Positions 9,113 to 17,967 of a stretch of DNA of 64,000 nucleotides are shown piece after piece; position 1 is the first letter of the stretch, and each line of letters begins with the position of its first letter. The notes beneath the pieces were generated by a model. The model was given only the letters and a program-made list of their open reading frames with translations, searched no databases and was not told the origin of the DNA. The position numbers were made by a program, and so were the translations under genes. The DNA is from Shimia isoporae (GTDB lineage: Bacteria; Pseudomonadota; Alphaproteobacteria; Rhodobacterales; Rhodobacteraceae): NCBI RefSeq assembly GCF_004346865.1, contig NZ_SMGR01000001.1, forward strand, positions 2,294,001 through 2,358,000. The letters are read 5' to 3'.

Positions 9113-10197
9113 TCTTCTATCACTTTCGTCTTGAAGGCCCCTGCAAGCGTGACTTCGAGCAATTCGATGTCCGCACTGGGGTCGGTGTAACGGGTTTTCA
9201 TTCCTGGCGGGATCACAAAGGCATCACCGGCTTCAAGTGCAAAGGGGTCGCGCCCTTCGCCCTCCAAAACCATCGTGCCCTTCATCACAAAGGTAAAGTG
9301 GATATCTGCGTCATGCCGCGCCCACTGGGGATTGCCCGTGCCGCGCCGGATCACTTGAACGCCGGCAACATTTCTGGTGTTCGCGGCAATCGTCGTGTCG
9401 CGGCACACGAACCCGGGCAGCCTGAAATCCGTCCACTCCGCCCCCTCTGCCAGATTGTGCACAAACCGCTGTCCGTCCCACTCCCTGTCCGGGCGCTCAT
9501 GCGGCGTCGGCAATGCCATTTCATGATCGATCTCTGTCACGTGGTCAGCGGGCACACCGATCTCGATGACTTGCAGATCATCACTGGCTTCGCACACCAT
9601 GTGACGGATCTCGGGCGGCTGGATGAAACAGTCACCCGCGTTCAGTCGACGCATCCCACCTTGATCTTCATAAAGAACATCCACCCATCCGTTCACACAG
9701 AAAATCAGCTGAAACCCCACTTTGTGGTAATGCACCATATCGGGCACCGGACCGCCGTCCGGAATACGGATATGGCTCGCAATCATTGCGCCGCCCAACC
9801 GGTCCGGCACCAGATCGCGATAGTGCATCCCCGCGCGTCCGATCACCCACGGCGCCTGATCCGCAAGCCGCCGCACCACAAACGAGTGCTGGACCTTCGG
9901 CAATACCAATGGCGGATTCAGTTCGTCGATCTCCACCCGGGTGCCGTTCGGCGCGGTCAGTTCCCGTGCCCCCTCTGCAAAACCATCGGGATCTTCCGTC
10001 AGGATACGGATCATACCGGGACCTTCAGGCGCCCCTTTTTCGATACGGAGCCGCAGACCGTGTCCGGAAAAAACGGCAATCGTGGGATCGTCCGCCGGAT
10101 AGATCATATCCATCCGCATTTTCAGCGTTTTGGTGTAAAAAGGGATATCGTCCCGCAGCTCGTCTGTGGGAAGCCGTACCTCCGCCCGAATGTCCAA
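9109..10197 (-). CDS. VOC-like plus double cupin protein, first gene of the nucleoside operon
   Basis: About 362 residues: an N-terminal glyoxalase/VOC-like fold (RAEVRLPTDELRDDIPFYTKTL) followed by two cupin regions, one around VHYHKVGFQLIFCVNGWVDV and one around HFTFVMKGTMVLEGEG with DAFVIPPG. Cupins commonly bind a metal through His/Glu residues. The specific reaction is unknown. No ATG is available; a TTG at 10197 has GAGGGAG eight bases upstream, while a TTG at 10239 gives 376 residues but no ribosome-binding site, so I chose 10197. The ATGA overlap with cdd implies a shared transcript and a possible role in sugar or nucleobase metabolism, which is inference. Confidence 0.75.
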   Translation of the reverse strand: MDIRAEVRLPTDELRDDIPFYTKTLKMRMDMIYPADDPTIAVFSGHGLRLRIEKGAPEGPGMIRILTEDPDGFAEGARELTAPNGTRVEIDELNPPLVLPKVQHSFVVRRLADQAPWVIGRAGMHYRDLVPDRLGGAMIASHIRIPDGGPVPDMVHYHKVGFQLIFCVNGWVDVLYEDQGGMRRLNAGDCFIQPPEIRHMVCEASDDLQVIEIGVPADHVTEIDHEMALPTPHERPDREWDGQRFVHNLAEGAEWTDFRLPGFVCRDTTIAANTRNVAGVQVIRRGTGNPQWARHDADIHFTFVMKGTMVLEGEGRDPFALEAGDAFVIPPGMKTRYTDPSADIELLEVTLAGAFKTKVIEE

Positions 10198-10351
10198 AAT
10201 ATCTGCTCCCTCACGTGATTTGGCCGAGAATGAAACCAAATGGTCAAAATTTCAAGATGCTGCCGTTGCGTCAGGATTGCCCATTTTCACCGCGACAAAA
10301 CTAGTTTAAGGCTCAACTATCTCCGAAAACCCCTGATCCGAGGTAACCCGA

Positions 10352-12631
10352 ATGTCCGACAACCGCACCCAATCGCTCCGCGATGCGGCCCTGTTCTACC
10401 ACGCAAATCCCAAACCGGGTAAGCTCGAAATCCGCGCCACCAAACCGCTCGCCAACGGGCGCGACCTCTCGCGCGCTTACTCCCCCGGCGTCGCAGAAGC
10501 CTGCCTCGAGATCAAGGATGATCCTGCCAACGCCGCACTCTATACAGCGCGCCAAAATCTGGTGGCTGTCGTCTCCAATGGCTCCGCTGTGCTCGGCCTT
10601 GGAAACATAGGTGCGCTAGCCTCAAAGCCTGTGATGGAAGGCAAGGCCGTCCTATTCAAGAAATTTGCCAACATCGATTGCTTCGACATCGAGCTTGACG
10701 AAAAGGACCCCGAGAAACTAGCTGACATTGTCTGCGCAATGGGCCCGACGTTCGGCGCCATCAACCTTGAGGATATCAAGGCACCGGATTGCTTCATTGT
10801 TGAGAAGCTCTGCCGAGAGCGAATGAATATTCCGGTATTTCACGACGATCAGCACGGCACAGCTATTGTCGTCGGCGCCGCAGCAACCAATGCCCTGAGG
10901 GTGGCGGGCAAGAAATTCGAAGACATCAAAATCGTCTCTACCGGTGGCGGCGCAGCGGGGATCGCATGCCTCAACATGCTGCTGAAGCTCGGCGTCAAGC
11001 GCGAGAACGTTTGGCTCTGCGACATCCACGGCCTTGTGTATGAAGGCCGGACCGAAGACATGAACCCGCAGAAGGCCGAATTTGCCCAATCCACCGACCT
11101 GCGAACTCTCGCGGAGGTAATGGACGAAGCGGACATGTTCCTAGGCCTCTCTGGCCCTGGCGTTCTCAAGCCTGAACTGGTGTCCAAGATGGCCGCGCAG
11201 CCCATCATATTTGCGCTCGCGAACCCGACACCCGAAATCATGCCTGATGAAGCCCGCAAGGTTGCGCCGGACGCCATCATCGCCACGGGGCGATCGGATT
11301 TCCCCAATCAGGTCAACAATGTCCTTTGTTTCCCATTTATCTTCCGCGGGGCTTTGGATGTTGGCGCGACGGAGATCAATGATGAAATGTGCGTCGCCTG
11401 CGTGAACGGCATTGCCGAACTGGCACGCGCAACCACCTCCGCCGAAGCCGCCGCGGCGTATAAAGGCGAGCAACTCACCTTTGGGGCCGACTATCTGATC
11501 CCGAAACCCTTCGATCCGCGCCTCGTCGGCGTTGTTTCCGCCGCAGTTGCGCAAGCCGCAATGGAAAGCGGGGTTGCCCAGCGCCCGATCGAAGACCTCG
11601 AAGCCTACACGCACAAGCTCAACCAGTCGGTGTTCAAATCCGCGCTTCTTATGCGCCCTGTTTTTGAAGCCGCCTCAAACGCTGCCCGGCGCATCGTCTT
11701 TGCCGAAGGGGAAGACGAACGCGTACTCCGCGCAGCGCAGGCGATCCTCGAGGAAACCACCGAAACTCCCATCCTGATTGGTCGTCCCGAGGTCATCGAA
11801 GCCCGCTGCGAACGTGCGGGCCTCACGATCCGGCCGGGTTCAGATTTCCAGATCGTGAATCCGGAAAATGACCCGCGCTACTTTGACTACTGGAACAGCT
11901 ATCACGAGCTCATGGAACGCGAAGGCGTCACGCCCGACCTCGCCAAAGCGATCATGCGCACCAACACAACCGCTATCGGCGCCATCATGGTTCATCGCGA
12001 GGAGGCCGACAGTCTGATTTGCGGCACCTTCGGAGAATACCGCTGGCATCTGAACTACGTGCAACAAGTGCTTGGCAATGCCTCCTTGTCGCCACACGGC
12101 GCGCTGTCGCTAATGATCCTTGAAGACGGTCCGCTCTTTATCGCCGACACACAAGTTCATGAGCTTCCCAGCCCCGAACATATCGCGCGCATCACCGAAG
12201 GCGCCGCCCGTCACGTGCGCCGCTTCGGTCTGGAACCCAAGATAGCGCTTTGCTCGCAAAGTCAGTTTGGCAACCATCGCCAAGGCTCCGGCAAACGCCT
12301 GCGCGAAGCAATGGCGATCCTAGACAGCCGCCCACGCGACTTTACCTACGAAGGCGAAATGAACGTCGACACGGCTCTCGATCCGGAACTCCGCGCCCGC
12401 ATCTTCCCTCGTACACGCCTCGAAGGGTCGGCCAATGTGTTGGTATTTGCCCATGCGGACGCGGCTTCCGCCGTGCGCAACATTCTGAAAATGCGTGCCG
12501 ATGCACTGGAGGTAGGACCGATCCTGATGGGAATGGGCAACAAGGCGCACATCGTGAGCCAGTCCATCACCGCCCGTGGCCTTCTAAACATGGCCGCGAT
12601 CGCCGGAACGCCGGTGACCCATTACGGCTAA
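10352..12631 (+). CDS. maeB: NADP-dependent malic enzyme with phosphotransacetylase-like C-terminal domain
   Basis: A 759-residue fusion. Residues 1 to about 430 form the malic enzyme, which decarboxylates malate to pyruvate with reduction of NAD(P); visible are [12 protein letters not shown], the catalytic region with [11 protein letters not shown] and [11 protein letters not shown], the dinucleotide loop [12 protein letters not shown] and ALANPTPEI. Residues from about 430 resemble the PTA/PTB phosphate acyltransferase family, which in such fusions is usually thought to mediate acetyl-CoA regulation rather than catalysis. It is divergent from the nucleoside operon and ends at a strong hairpin facing a convergent gene. 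Confidence 0.95.
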   Translation: MSDNRTQSLRDAALFYHANPKPGKLEIRATKPLANGRDLSRAYSPGVAEACLEIKDDPANAALYTARQNLVAVVSNGSAVLGLGNIGALASKPVMEGKAVLFKKFANIDCFDIELDEKDPEKLADIVCAMGPTFGAINLEDIKAPDCFIVEKLCRERMNIPVFHDDQHGTAIVVGAAATNALRVAGKKFEDIKIVSTGGGAAGIACLNMLLKLGVKRENVWLCDIHGLVYEGRTEDMNPQKAEFAQSTDLRTLAEVMDEADMFLGLSGPGVLKPELVSKMAAQPIIFALANPTPEIMPDEARKVAPDAIIATGRSDFPNQVNNVLCFPFIFRGALDVGATEINDEMCVACVNGIAELARATTSAEAAAAYKGEQLTFGADYLIPKPFDPRLVGVVSAAVAQAAMESGVAQRPIEDLEAYTHKLNQSVFKSALLMRPVFEAASNAARRIVFAEGEDERVLRAAQAILEETTETPILIGRPEVIEARCERAGLTIRPGSDFQIVNPENDPRYFDYWNSYHELMEREGVTPDLAKAIMRTNTTAIGAIMVHREEADSLICGTFGEYRWHLNYVQQVLGNASLSPHGALSLMILEDGPLFIADTQVHELPSPEHIARITEGAARHVRRFGLEPKIALCSQSQFGNHRQGSGKRLREAMAILDSRPRDFTYEGEMNVDTALDPELRARIFPRTRLEGSANVLVFAHADAASAVRNILKMRADALEVGPILMGMGNKAHIVSQSITARGLLNMAAIAGTPVTHYG

Positions 12632-12639
12632 AACAAAGC

Positions 12640-12665
12640 CAGGTGCGCGGCCGCCCGCGCACCTG
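12640..12665. terminator. Bidirectional hairpin between maeB and the convergent membrane gene
   Basis: Perfect 11-bp stem CAGGTGCGCGG / CCGCGCACCTG with a 4-base loop. On the minus strand it is followed by GCTTTGTTTT, a good T-rich tail, so it terminates the membrane protein transcript best; on the plus strand the tail is only moderately T-rich. Confidence 0.7.
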
Positions 12666-12679
12666 CTCTTGAAGAATCT

Positions 12680-13912
12680 TCAGGCCTCTACCTTCAAATC
12701 TTCGCGCAATTTCTTGTCTTTACTGGGCCGCCAGATGAACTGGTCCAGCACATAGTGATGCATCTGGAAACCAAGTGTCAGCATCACGTAAAACGCGATC
12801 CACGTGGTTCCACCAATTTCCAGCTGATCCCCCCACACCGGTCCCGGCGCACAAACTTTGATGCGCCCGATCAGACAACCAAGCCCCCATACAGGCAGGG
12901 AAATCGCCGCAATAGCAAAGGCCAGATAAATCCAGAAGTTGCGCGACAACTTGGCTGCAAACCCATAAGTCTTCTCTGCCTTTGCCGGCTCTCCGCCATA
13001 GCGGTTCTCGTTATAGAACCAGACAATCGCGAGGTACTGAACGTCGTGATAGATCGTCACAATCATGGTGAACACGAGCAGGCTCGTAAACAAAAGGTGG
13101 TCCGAATAACACATGTAAAGGTGCAACGGCAGGACCGCCGCCAGAAACGCAAGCTTGGGCAAGGCAATTTTGTCGCCACGGCTCACCCTTTGCACTTGTC
13201 GCGCGACAAACACGCCAAGCAGACCGACAACGATCGCCATTGTCGCCAACACAACCCAAAGCTCCCATTGCAAAGCCGCGACATAGTCAAACCATGACTG
13301 CCCGGCGTCCCGCTCCGGAAAGGTCAGCCGCCCCTCAAGCCCCACACGCCGCCGCGCACCCGCGTGCCGTGCCAGAAACGCCACAAAAGGCACCAGCAGA
13401 CAGCCATAGAGCACCCAACTGTCGATCCGCGCATCCTTGGTGCCGGTCTCTCCGTTCACACGGTGATAAAGCCGCAAAATCCCGTAATGCTGGCGGGTTA
13501 CATGCCAATAGGCCCACAAGCTCACAACGATCATGAACCCGTACCAAGGTGCCTTCCAGAATGGTGCCCCCAAGGCCTCAAGCCCATAAGAAACTGCAAG
13601 CGTGACCGGCCCGACCAGAAACACACCAAGCGACAGGATCAGAAGGCGAGGCATTTGCTTGCGTGCCTCACGATCAAGATATGTGCGGCTGTAAGTGGCA
13701 AAGAAATGCGGCGTGTCCAACACGATGACCCAAACCAGCCATACCAGGATCATGTTCCACCCCAGCACCAGATAGATGCCAAAGATGAGCCATCCAGACA
13801 GAACCGACCCAATCAGAAAGATCAGATCTCTCCGTGCACTGAAGACCCAGTTCATCTTGAAAAACCGATCCAACCCGACGCTCTGATCCGGTTGTAAATG
13901 AATATCCGCCAT
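12680..13912 (-). CDS. Polytopic membrane protein with conserved-looking histidine motifs
   Basis: A 410-residue integral membrane protein with roughly eight to ten hydrophobic segments. Histidines are clustered at membrane boundaries in DTPHFFATYSRTY, YWHVTRQHYGILRLY, IYHDVQYLAIVW and QMHHYVLDQFIWRP, a pattern seen in membrane di-iron oxygenases, desaturases and Brp/Blh-type carotenoid cleavage enzymes. I do not recognise the family with certainty. The ATG at 13912 has AGAGGG seven bases upstream; a TTG seven codons earlier lacks one. It is divergent from prpE and shares a 286-bp region with TTTGCAAA elements, so co-regulation with propionate metabolism is possible but unproven. Confidence 0.8.
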   Translation of the reverse strand: MADIHLQPDQSVGLDRFFKMNWVFSARRDLIFLIGSVLSGWLIFGIYLVLGWNMILVWLVWVIVLDTPHFFATYSRTYLDREARKQMPRLLILSLGVFLVGPVTLAVSYGLEALGAPFWKAPWYGFMIVVSLWAYWHVTRQHYGILRLYHRVNGETGTKDARIDSWVLYGCLLVPFVAFLARHAGARRRVGLEGRLTFPERDAGQSWFDYVAALQWELWVVLATMAIVVGLLGVFVARQVQRVSRGDKIALPKLAFLAAVLPLHLYMCYSDHLLFTSLLVFTMIVTIYHDVQYLAIVWFYNENRYGGEPAKAEKTYGFAAKLSRNFWIYLAFAIAAISLPVWGLGCLIGRIKVCAPGPVWGDQLEIGGTTWIAFYVMLTLGFQMHHYVLDQFIWRPSKDKKLREDLKVEA

Positions 13913-14008
13913 TGGCTTTCCCTCTATTGCCAAAACAATGACGCGCCGACAGCAAAGCTGTCAACAGAACCTCACAGTTACCGTGGCGATTCGTCCGGCG
14001 GCAAAAAA

Positions 14009-14106
14009 TTTGCAACTTTGCAAACCTCCAAGTCGGAGTTTGCGGCGAATTCCAAAGAAGGAGTGGTTTGCAAATCTTTGCAGGGTCAAATCGCAAACTC
14101 TGCAAA
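14009..14106. promoter_or_regulatory. Cluster of TTTGCAAA elements, predicted ScfR/PccR-type sites
   Basis: The divergent region before prpE contains TTTGCAACTTTGCAAA (14009-14024), TTTGCG (14039-14044), TTTGCAAATCTTTGCAGG (14067-14084) and inverted GCAAA at 14093-14097 and TGCAAA at 14101-14106. Paired TTTGCAAA units are the known recognition sequence of RamB/PccR-family short-chain acyl-CoA regulators controlling propionyl-CoA assimilation in Rhodobacter. The downstream gene is propionyl-CoA synthetase, which fits. No regulator gene of that family is in the window. Confidence 0.65.
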
Positions 14107-14198
14107 TTTTCTGCGATAATCTGCCACGCCATAGCCTCCCGCTCTTGCCGCAACGGCACCTGCTCCCCTATGCCTGAGACAAGGAAGAGGAGGACCCC

Positions 14199-16091
14199 AT
14201 GTCGTACAAAGACGTCTATCAGAACTGGCAGGACGACCACGAAGGCTTCTGGCTTGAGGCTGCCAGCTATATTGACTGGGACAAAGCTCCCAGCAAAGCA
14301 CTGACCGACAAAGGCAACGGTCTGTATGAATGGTTCTCCGACAGTTTGGGCAACACTTGCTACAACGCTGTCGACAGACACGTCGAAGCGGGTCGGGGCG
14401 ATCAGACCGCGATCATCTACGACAGCCCGATCACCGGCAAGAAAGACAAGGTGTCCTTCTCCGAATTGCGCGACCAAGTCGCTTCACTTGCCGGAGGCTT
14501 GGCAGACAAAGGTGTTGCCAAAGGCGATCGCGTTATCATTTACATGCCGATGGTTCCCGAAGCGCTTGTGGCCATGCTGGCTTGTGCCCGCCTCGGCGCA
14601 ATACACTCTGTTGTGTTTGGCGGCTTTGCCTCCAACGAACTGGCCGTTCGCATCGACGACGCAAAACCCAAGGCCATCATCGCTGCCTCTTGCGGCCTCG
14701 AGCCGGGTCGTGTGGTCCACTACAAGCCTCTTGTTGACGGCGCCATCGAACTGGCAGACCACAAGCCGGACTTCTGCGTGATACTCCAACGCGAGCAAGA
14801 GCGCGCGGATCTGATCGATGGTCGCGACGTGGACTGGCACGACTTTCAGGCCAATACACCGGAAGCCGATTGCGTTCCGGTCGAAGGCAACCACCCGCTC
14901 TATATCCTCTACACTTCCGGCACCACTGGCGCCCCCAAGGGTGTGATCCGAGCCTCCGCAGGCCATATGGTCGCGCTCTATTGGACAATGGAGAAAATCT
15001 ACGACGTAAAGCCGGGCGATGTGTTCTGGGCAGCCTCCGACGTCGGTTGGGTCGTCGGTCATAGCTACATCTGCTATGGTCCGCTCCTGCACGGCAACAC
15101 AACCGTCGTCTTCGAAGGCAAACCTGTGGGTACGCCTGATGCAGGTACTTTCTGGCGGGTTATCGACGAACACAACGTCCGCAGCTTCTTCACCGCACCC
15201 ACTGCGATCCGTGCCGTGAAACGAGAAGATCCCACCGGCCAGCTCATGAAGGACTATGACCTGTCCTCATTGCGCGCGCTGTTCCTGGCGGGCGAACGCG
15301 CAGACCCGGACACCATTCAATGGGCCTTTGACCACCTCAAGGTTCCGGTTGTGGATCACTGGTGGCAGACCGAAACCGGCTTCGCCATTGCAGCCAACCC
15401 GCTTGGCGTGGAGGAGATCCCCGTGAAAATCGGTAGCCCGTCTGTCCCGATGCCAGGCTACGATGTCGAAATTCTCGACGAAGGCGGCAACCCGCTCGGT
15501 CCGAACGAGCTGGGCGCCATTGCAATCAAACTGCCTCTGCCACCTGGCACCCTCCCCGGCCTGTGGAACGCCGAAGACCGTTTCCGCAAGAGCTATCTCA
15601 GCACCTTCCCCGGCTACTATGAAACCGGCGATGCCGGCATGATCGACGAAGACGGCTACCTTTACATCATGGCGCGTACGGATGACGTCATAAACGTCGC
15701 GGGTCACCGCCTGTCCACCGGCGGCATGGAAGAAGTTCTTGCATCGCACCCCGATGTTGCAGAATGCGCTGTGATCGGCGTTTCTGATCAACTGAAAGGC
15801 CAGATGCCTGTCGGCTTCCTTTGCCTGAATGCCGGAAGTGATCGGGATCACGCCGAGGTTGCCGCAGAGGTGGTGAAATTGGTTCGCGAAAAAATCGGCC
15901 CAGTGGCCGCTTTCAAGCTTGCCGTTGTCGTGGATCGCCTGCCCAAGACCCGCTCCGGTAAAATTCTGCGCGGCACCATGGTGAACATCGCCGATGGTAC
16001 GCCGTGGAAAATGCCCGCAACCATCGATGATCCTGTAATCCTCGACGAAATCACCGAGGCGCTGAAAACCATCGGTTACGCTGGCGGCTGA
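14199..16091 (+). CDS. prpE: Propionyl-CoA synthetase
   Basis: A 630-residue AMP-forming ligase that converts propionate, ATP and CoA to propionyl-CoA. It has the acetyl-CoA-synthetase N-terminal domain (FWLEAASYIDWDKAP), the P-loop YTSGTTGAPKG near residue 245, the propionate-type DHWWQTETG motif, and the C-terminal lysine motif KTRSGKILRG, whose Lys is usually controlled by acylation. Start ATG follows GAGGAGG. Length and the DHWWQTETGFAI region favour PrpE over Acs. The upstream TTTGCAAA cluster suggests induction by short-chain acyl-CoA. Confidence 0.95.
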   Translation: MSYKDVYQNWQDDHEGFWLEAASYIDWDKAPSKALTDKGNGLYEWFSDSLGNTCYNAVDRHVEAGRGDQTAIIYDSPITGKKDKVSFSELRDQVASLAGGLADKGVAKGDRVIIYMPMVPEALVAMLACARLGAIHSVVFGGFASNELAVRIDDAKPKAIIAASCGLEPGRVVHYKPLVDGAIELADHKPDFCVILQREQERADLIDGRDVDWHDFQANTPEADCVPVEGNHPLYILYTSGTTGAPKGVIRASAGHMVALYWTMEKIYDVKPGDVFWAASDVGWVVGHSYICYGPLLHGNTTVVFEGKPVGTPDAGTFWRVIDEHNVRSFFTAPTAIRAVKREDPTGQLMKDYDLSSLRALFLAGERADPDTIQWAFDHLKVPVVDHWWQTETGFAIAANPLGVEEIPVKIGSPSVPMPGYDVEILDEGGNPLGPNELGAIAIKLPLPPGTLPGLWNAEDRFRKSYLSTFPGYYETGDAGMIDEDGYLYIMARTDDVINVAGHRLSTGGMEEVLASHPDVAECAVIGVSDQLKGQMPVGFLCLNAGSDRDHAEVAAEVVKLVREKIGPVAAFKLAVVVDRLPKTRSGKILRGTMVNIADGTPWKMPATIDDPVILDEITEALKTIGYAGG

Positions 16092-16108
16092 CACGCGCTC
16101 CAAAAGAA

Positions 16109-16133
16109 GAGGCGCGGACAACCTCCGCGCCTC
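16109..16133. terminator. Hairpin terminator between prpE and the convergent nsrR-like gene
   Basis: Perfect 10-bp stem GAGGCGCGGA / TCCGCGCCTC with a 5-base loop. Downstream on the minus strand is TTCTTTT, so it is a good terminator for the nsrR-like operon; it overlaps the last bases of that gene. Confidence 0.7.
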
Positions 16134-16566
16134 ACTCGATCATTTCAAATATCCGCATCAGATCTGACTTTCGTGCAACCAGCTCGCGTAACGAGTATTG
16201 GTCAAAAACGGCAAAAAACGCTTCCTGTGCTTCGCGAAAGATGCTGCGAGCCGAACAGGATGACGTGATCTTGCAGGCGTTGTTGGGACCGAAACATTCT
16301 ACCGTTGATGTTCGGCTCTCCATCAATCGCAAAACGGCGCCCAAATTGATTTCTTCGGGCGCCCGCGCCAAAACCATTCCGCCGTTTCGACCTTTGGTCG
16401 TTTTCAGGAAACCTGCCTCTGACAGCTTCCAGACCACCTTCGTCAGATGGCTTCGGGAGATGTCGTAGGACTCCGCAATTTCCTGAATCTTGCACATCCG
16501 CCCGTTTGCGAGCCCGACATAAATCAAGACCCGCAAACCGTAGTCGCTATGAGTTGTGACGCGCAT
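16132..16566 (-). CDS. nsrR: Rrf2-family transcriptional regulator, NsrR-like
   Basis: A 144-residue winged-helix regulator. The N terminus MRVTTHSDYGLRVLIYV, the helix-turn-helix around IQEIAESYDISRSHLTKVV and the wing NGGMVLAR are typical of Rrf2. Three cysteines in the order C-X6-C-X5-C (ECFGPNNACKITSSC, about residues 90-105) match the Fe-S ligand region of NsrR, which senses nitric oxide. It is the third gene of a very compact operon: its ATG immediately follows the stop of a 34-residue gene. A palindrome of NsrR type upstream of the operon suggests autoregulation. IscR or RirA are less likely because of the Cys spacing and context. Confidence 0.85.
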   Translation of the reverse strand: MRVTTHSDYGLRVLIYVGLANGRMCKIQEIAESYDISRSHLTKVVWKLSEAGFLKTTKGRNGGMVLARAPEEINLGAVLRLMESRTSTVECFGPNNACKITSSCSARSIFREAQEAFFAVFDQYSLRELVARKSDLMRIFEMIE

Positions 16567-16671
16567 TTACTGAAACGCCGAAAAAGCCAGCATGATCCAA
16601 AGAGGGGCTGGCGCCGCAATCCAAACGAGACCCGCGGCAAGGCATTTGTAGAACACTTGACTGTTTTTCAT
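16567..16671 (-). CDS. 34-residue single-span membrane miniprotein
   Basis: A very short gene whose product has one hydrophobic segment (about residues 10-31, containing AAGLVWIAAPAPLWIMLAF). It is supported by a ribosome-binding GGGAG six bases before the ATG and by its packing: the ATG is one base after the stop of the preceding small gene, and its stop TAA abuts the nsrR-like ATG. Function is unknown. The context suggests a membrane role linked to nitric oxide response or respiration, which is inference. Confidence 0.6.
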   Translation of the reverse strand: MKNSQVFYKCLAAGLVWIAAPAPLWIMLAFSAFQ

Positions 16672-16672
16672 T

Positions 16673-16909
16673 TTAAACTCCCGGACCGTTCTGGATGACA
16701 TCGACGACCTCATAAATCGAAAAGGCAAAGAAGGCAGTATATCCCACGACAAAGGCGACCTGTGCGTTGCGGATCAGAAAACGCCCCACCCCGTCTTTCA
16801 CCTTGATCTCGAACACTTTCCCCATAAGCCCATCTGACGCCAGCATAAGACAAAACGTCAGGAGGAAAACCGCAGTCAACGCTTCGGCGATAAACACAAT
16901 TACAAACAT
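16673..16909 (-). CDS. Small two-span membrane protein, first gene of the nsrR-like operon
   Basis: A 78-residue protein with a hydrophobic N-terminal segment (VIVFIAEALTAVFLLTFCLM) and a second near the C terminus (AQVAFVVGYTAFFAFSIYEV), separated by a basic loop. Two ATGs are available; the one at 16909 has AAGGA at six-base spacing, whereas the one at 16915 abuts it, so I chose 16909. I do not recognise the family. It is transcribed with a 34-residue membrane miniprotein and the NsrR-like regulator from a region holding the palindromic operator. Confidence 0.65.
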   Translation of the reverse strand: MFVIVFIAEALTAVFLLTFCLMLASDGLMGKVFEIKVKDGVGRFLIRNAQVAFVVGYTAFFAFSIYEVVDVIQNGPGV

Positions 16910-16969
16910 GGCCATTCCTTATCATTCATATGAAACGAACTAATATGGCGATGGCGATTCTGCAATATA

Positions 16970-17001
16970 ATATTCATTCAAGATGAATATATATTCATTT
17001 T
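16970..17001 (-). promoter_or_regulatory. Palindromic operator, NsrR-like
   Basis: Three copies of one 8-mer occur in alternating orientation: ATATTCAT (16970-16977), ATGAATAT (16983-16990) and ATATTCAT (16991-16998). The last two abut to form a perfect 16-bp palindrome, and with flanking bases (AAG before, TTT after) resemble the NsrR half-site AAGATGYATTT. It lies 61-92 bases upstream of the first gene of the nsrR-like operon. Confidence 0.6.
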
Positions 17002-17024
17002 CCTAGGAAAATCAGCAACTTGCT

Positions 17025-17786
17025 TTAGACAAACTGTTCTCTAATAAGGCGTTCTTCCAGTCCGTGCCCCGGGTCGAACAGAATTTTGTGCGCGACAGAA
17101 GGCTCGGACCGGATCTCGACACGCACCACGTTTTCAAACGACCGGCTGTCCGCATCCGCCATCACAGGCCTCTTATCTGCCTCGACAACGTCGAACTGGA
17201 CCTGAGCGCCTTTGGGTAGCAAAGCCCCCCGCCAGCGGCGCGGACGAAATGGCGCGATCGCAGTCAAAGCCAGAACATCCGAGCCGATCGGAAGGATCGG
17301 CCCATGCGCTGAGTAGTTATAAGCCGTCGATCCGGCAGGAGTGCTGACCAGCGCCCCGTCGCAGACCAGTTCTTCCATCCGCAAACGCCCGTCCACAGTG
17401 ATCTTGAGCTTCGCCGCCTGCGGCCCCGCGCGCAAAAGGGACACCTCGTTGATCGCCAGCGCCTCGTGAACGGACCCATCGGCACAGGTCGCTCGCATCG
17501 AAAGCGGGTTCAGGACCTCTTCCTCAGCCGCAGCGAGACGTTCAAGCAGATCGCTTTCCAGATAACTGTTCATCAGAAAGCCAACGGTCCCGCGGTTCAT
17601 GCCATAAACCGGAGCTTCAAGCGTCTGCGTATCGTGCAGCGTCGACAACATGAATCCGTCACCACCAAGCGCAACAATCACGTCCGCATCTTCTGGTGCA
17701 CAGTCACCATACCGGCCGATCAACGCAGCCCGCGCGGTCTGTGCGACCGGAGCACGACTGGCCATAAAGGCGATTCTTTTCTGCAT
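17025..17786 (-). CDS. nadK: NAD kinase
   Basis: A 253-residue kinase that phosphorylates NAD to NADP with ATP. The GGDGFML motif (about residues 41-47), the Gly-rich [10 protein letters not shown], the INEVSL (NE) motif and [17 protein letters not shown] are all present. Length is normal for the alphaproteobacterial short form. It sits alone between the nsrR-like operon and divergent glyA. Confidence 0.95.
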   Translation of the reverse strand: MQKRIAFMASRAPVAQTARAALIGRYGDCAPEDADVIVALGGDGFMLSTLHDTQTLEAPVYGMNRGTVGFLMNSYLESDLLERLAAAEEEVLNPLSMRATCADGSVHEALAINEVSLLRAGPQAAKLKITVDGRLRMEELVCDGALVSTPAGSTAYNYSAHGPILPIGSDVLALTAIAPFRPRRWRGALLPKGAQVQFDVVEADKRPVMADADSRSFENVVRVEIRSEPSVAHKILFDPGHGLEERLIREQFV

Positions 17787-17967
17787 CTCTACTGGTCCGC
17801 CGAGATCGTTTCACAGCCGTCACAAAGTTTCCTATGACGGCATATGTTTATCCCCTGCACCATTCACGGCGTTCAGACAAGACATTGCGTCGTTTTATGA
17901 CCTTCCGTCCCGTTCATATTTCCTTTAGCTAGCGGCCAACGTGAACACCTGATCTGGAGATGCATCC

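Noticed and set aside
17787-17967. Possible glycine riboswitch before glyA
   Set aside because: No recognisable aptamer stems or conserved glycine-riboswitch core; nothing supports it.
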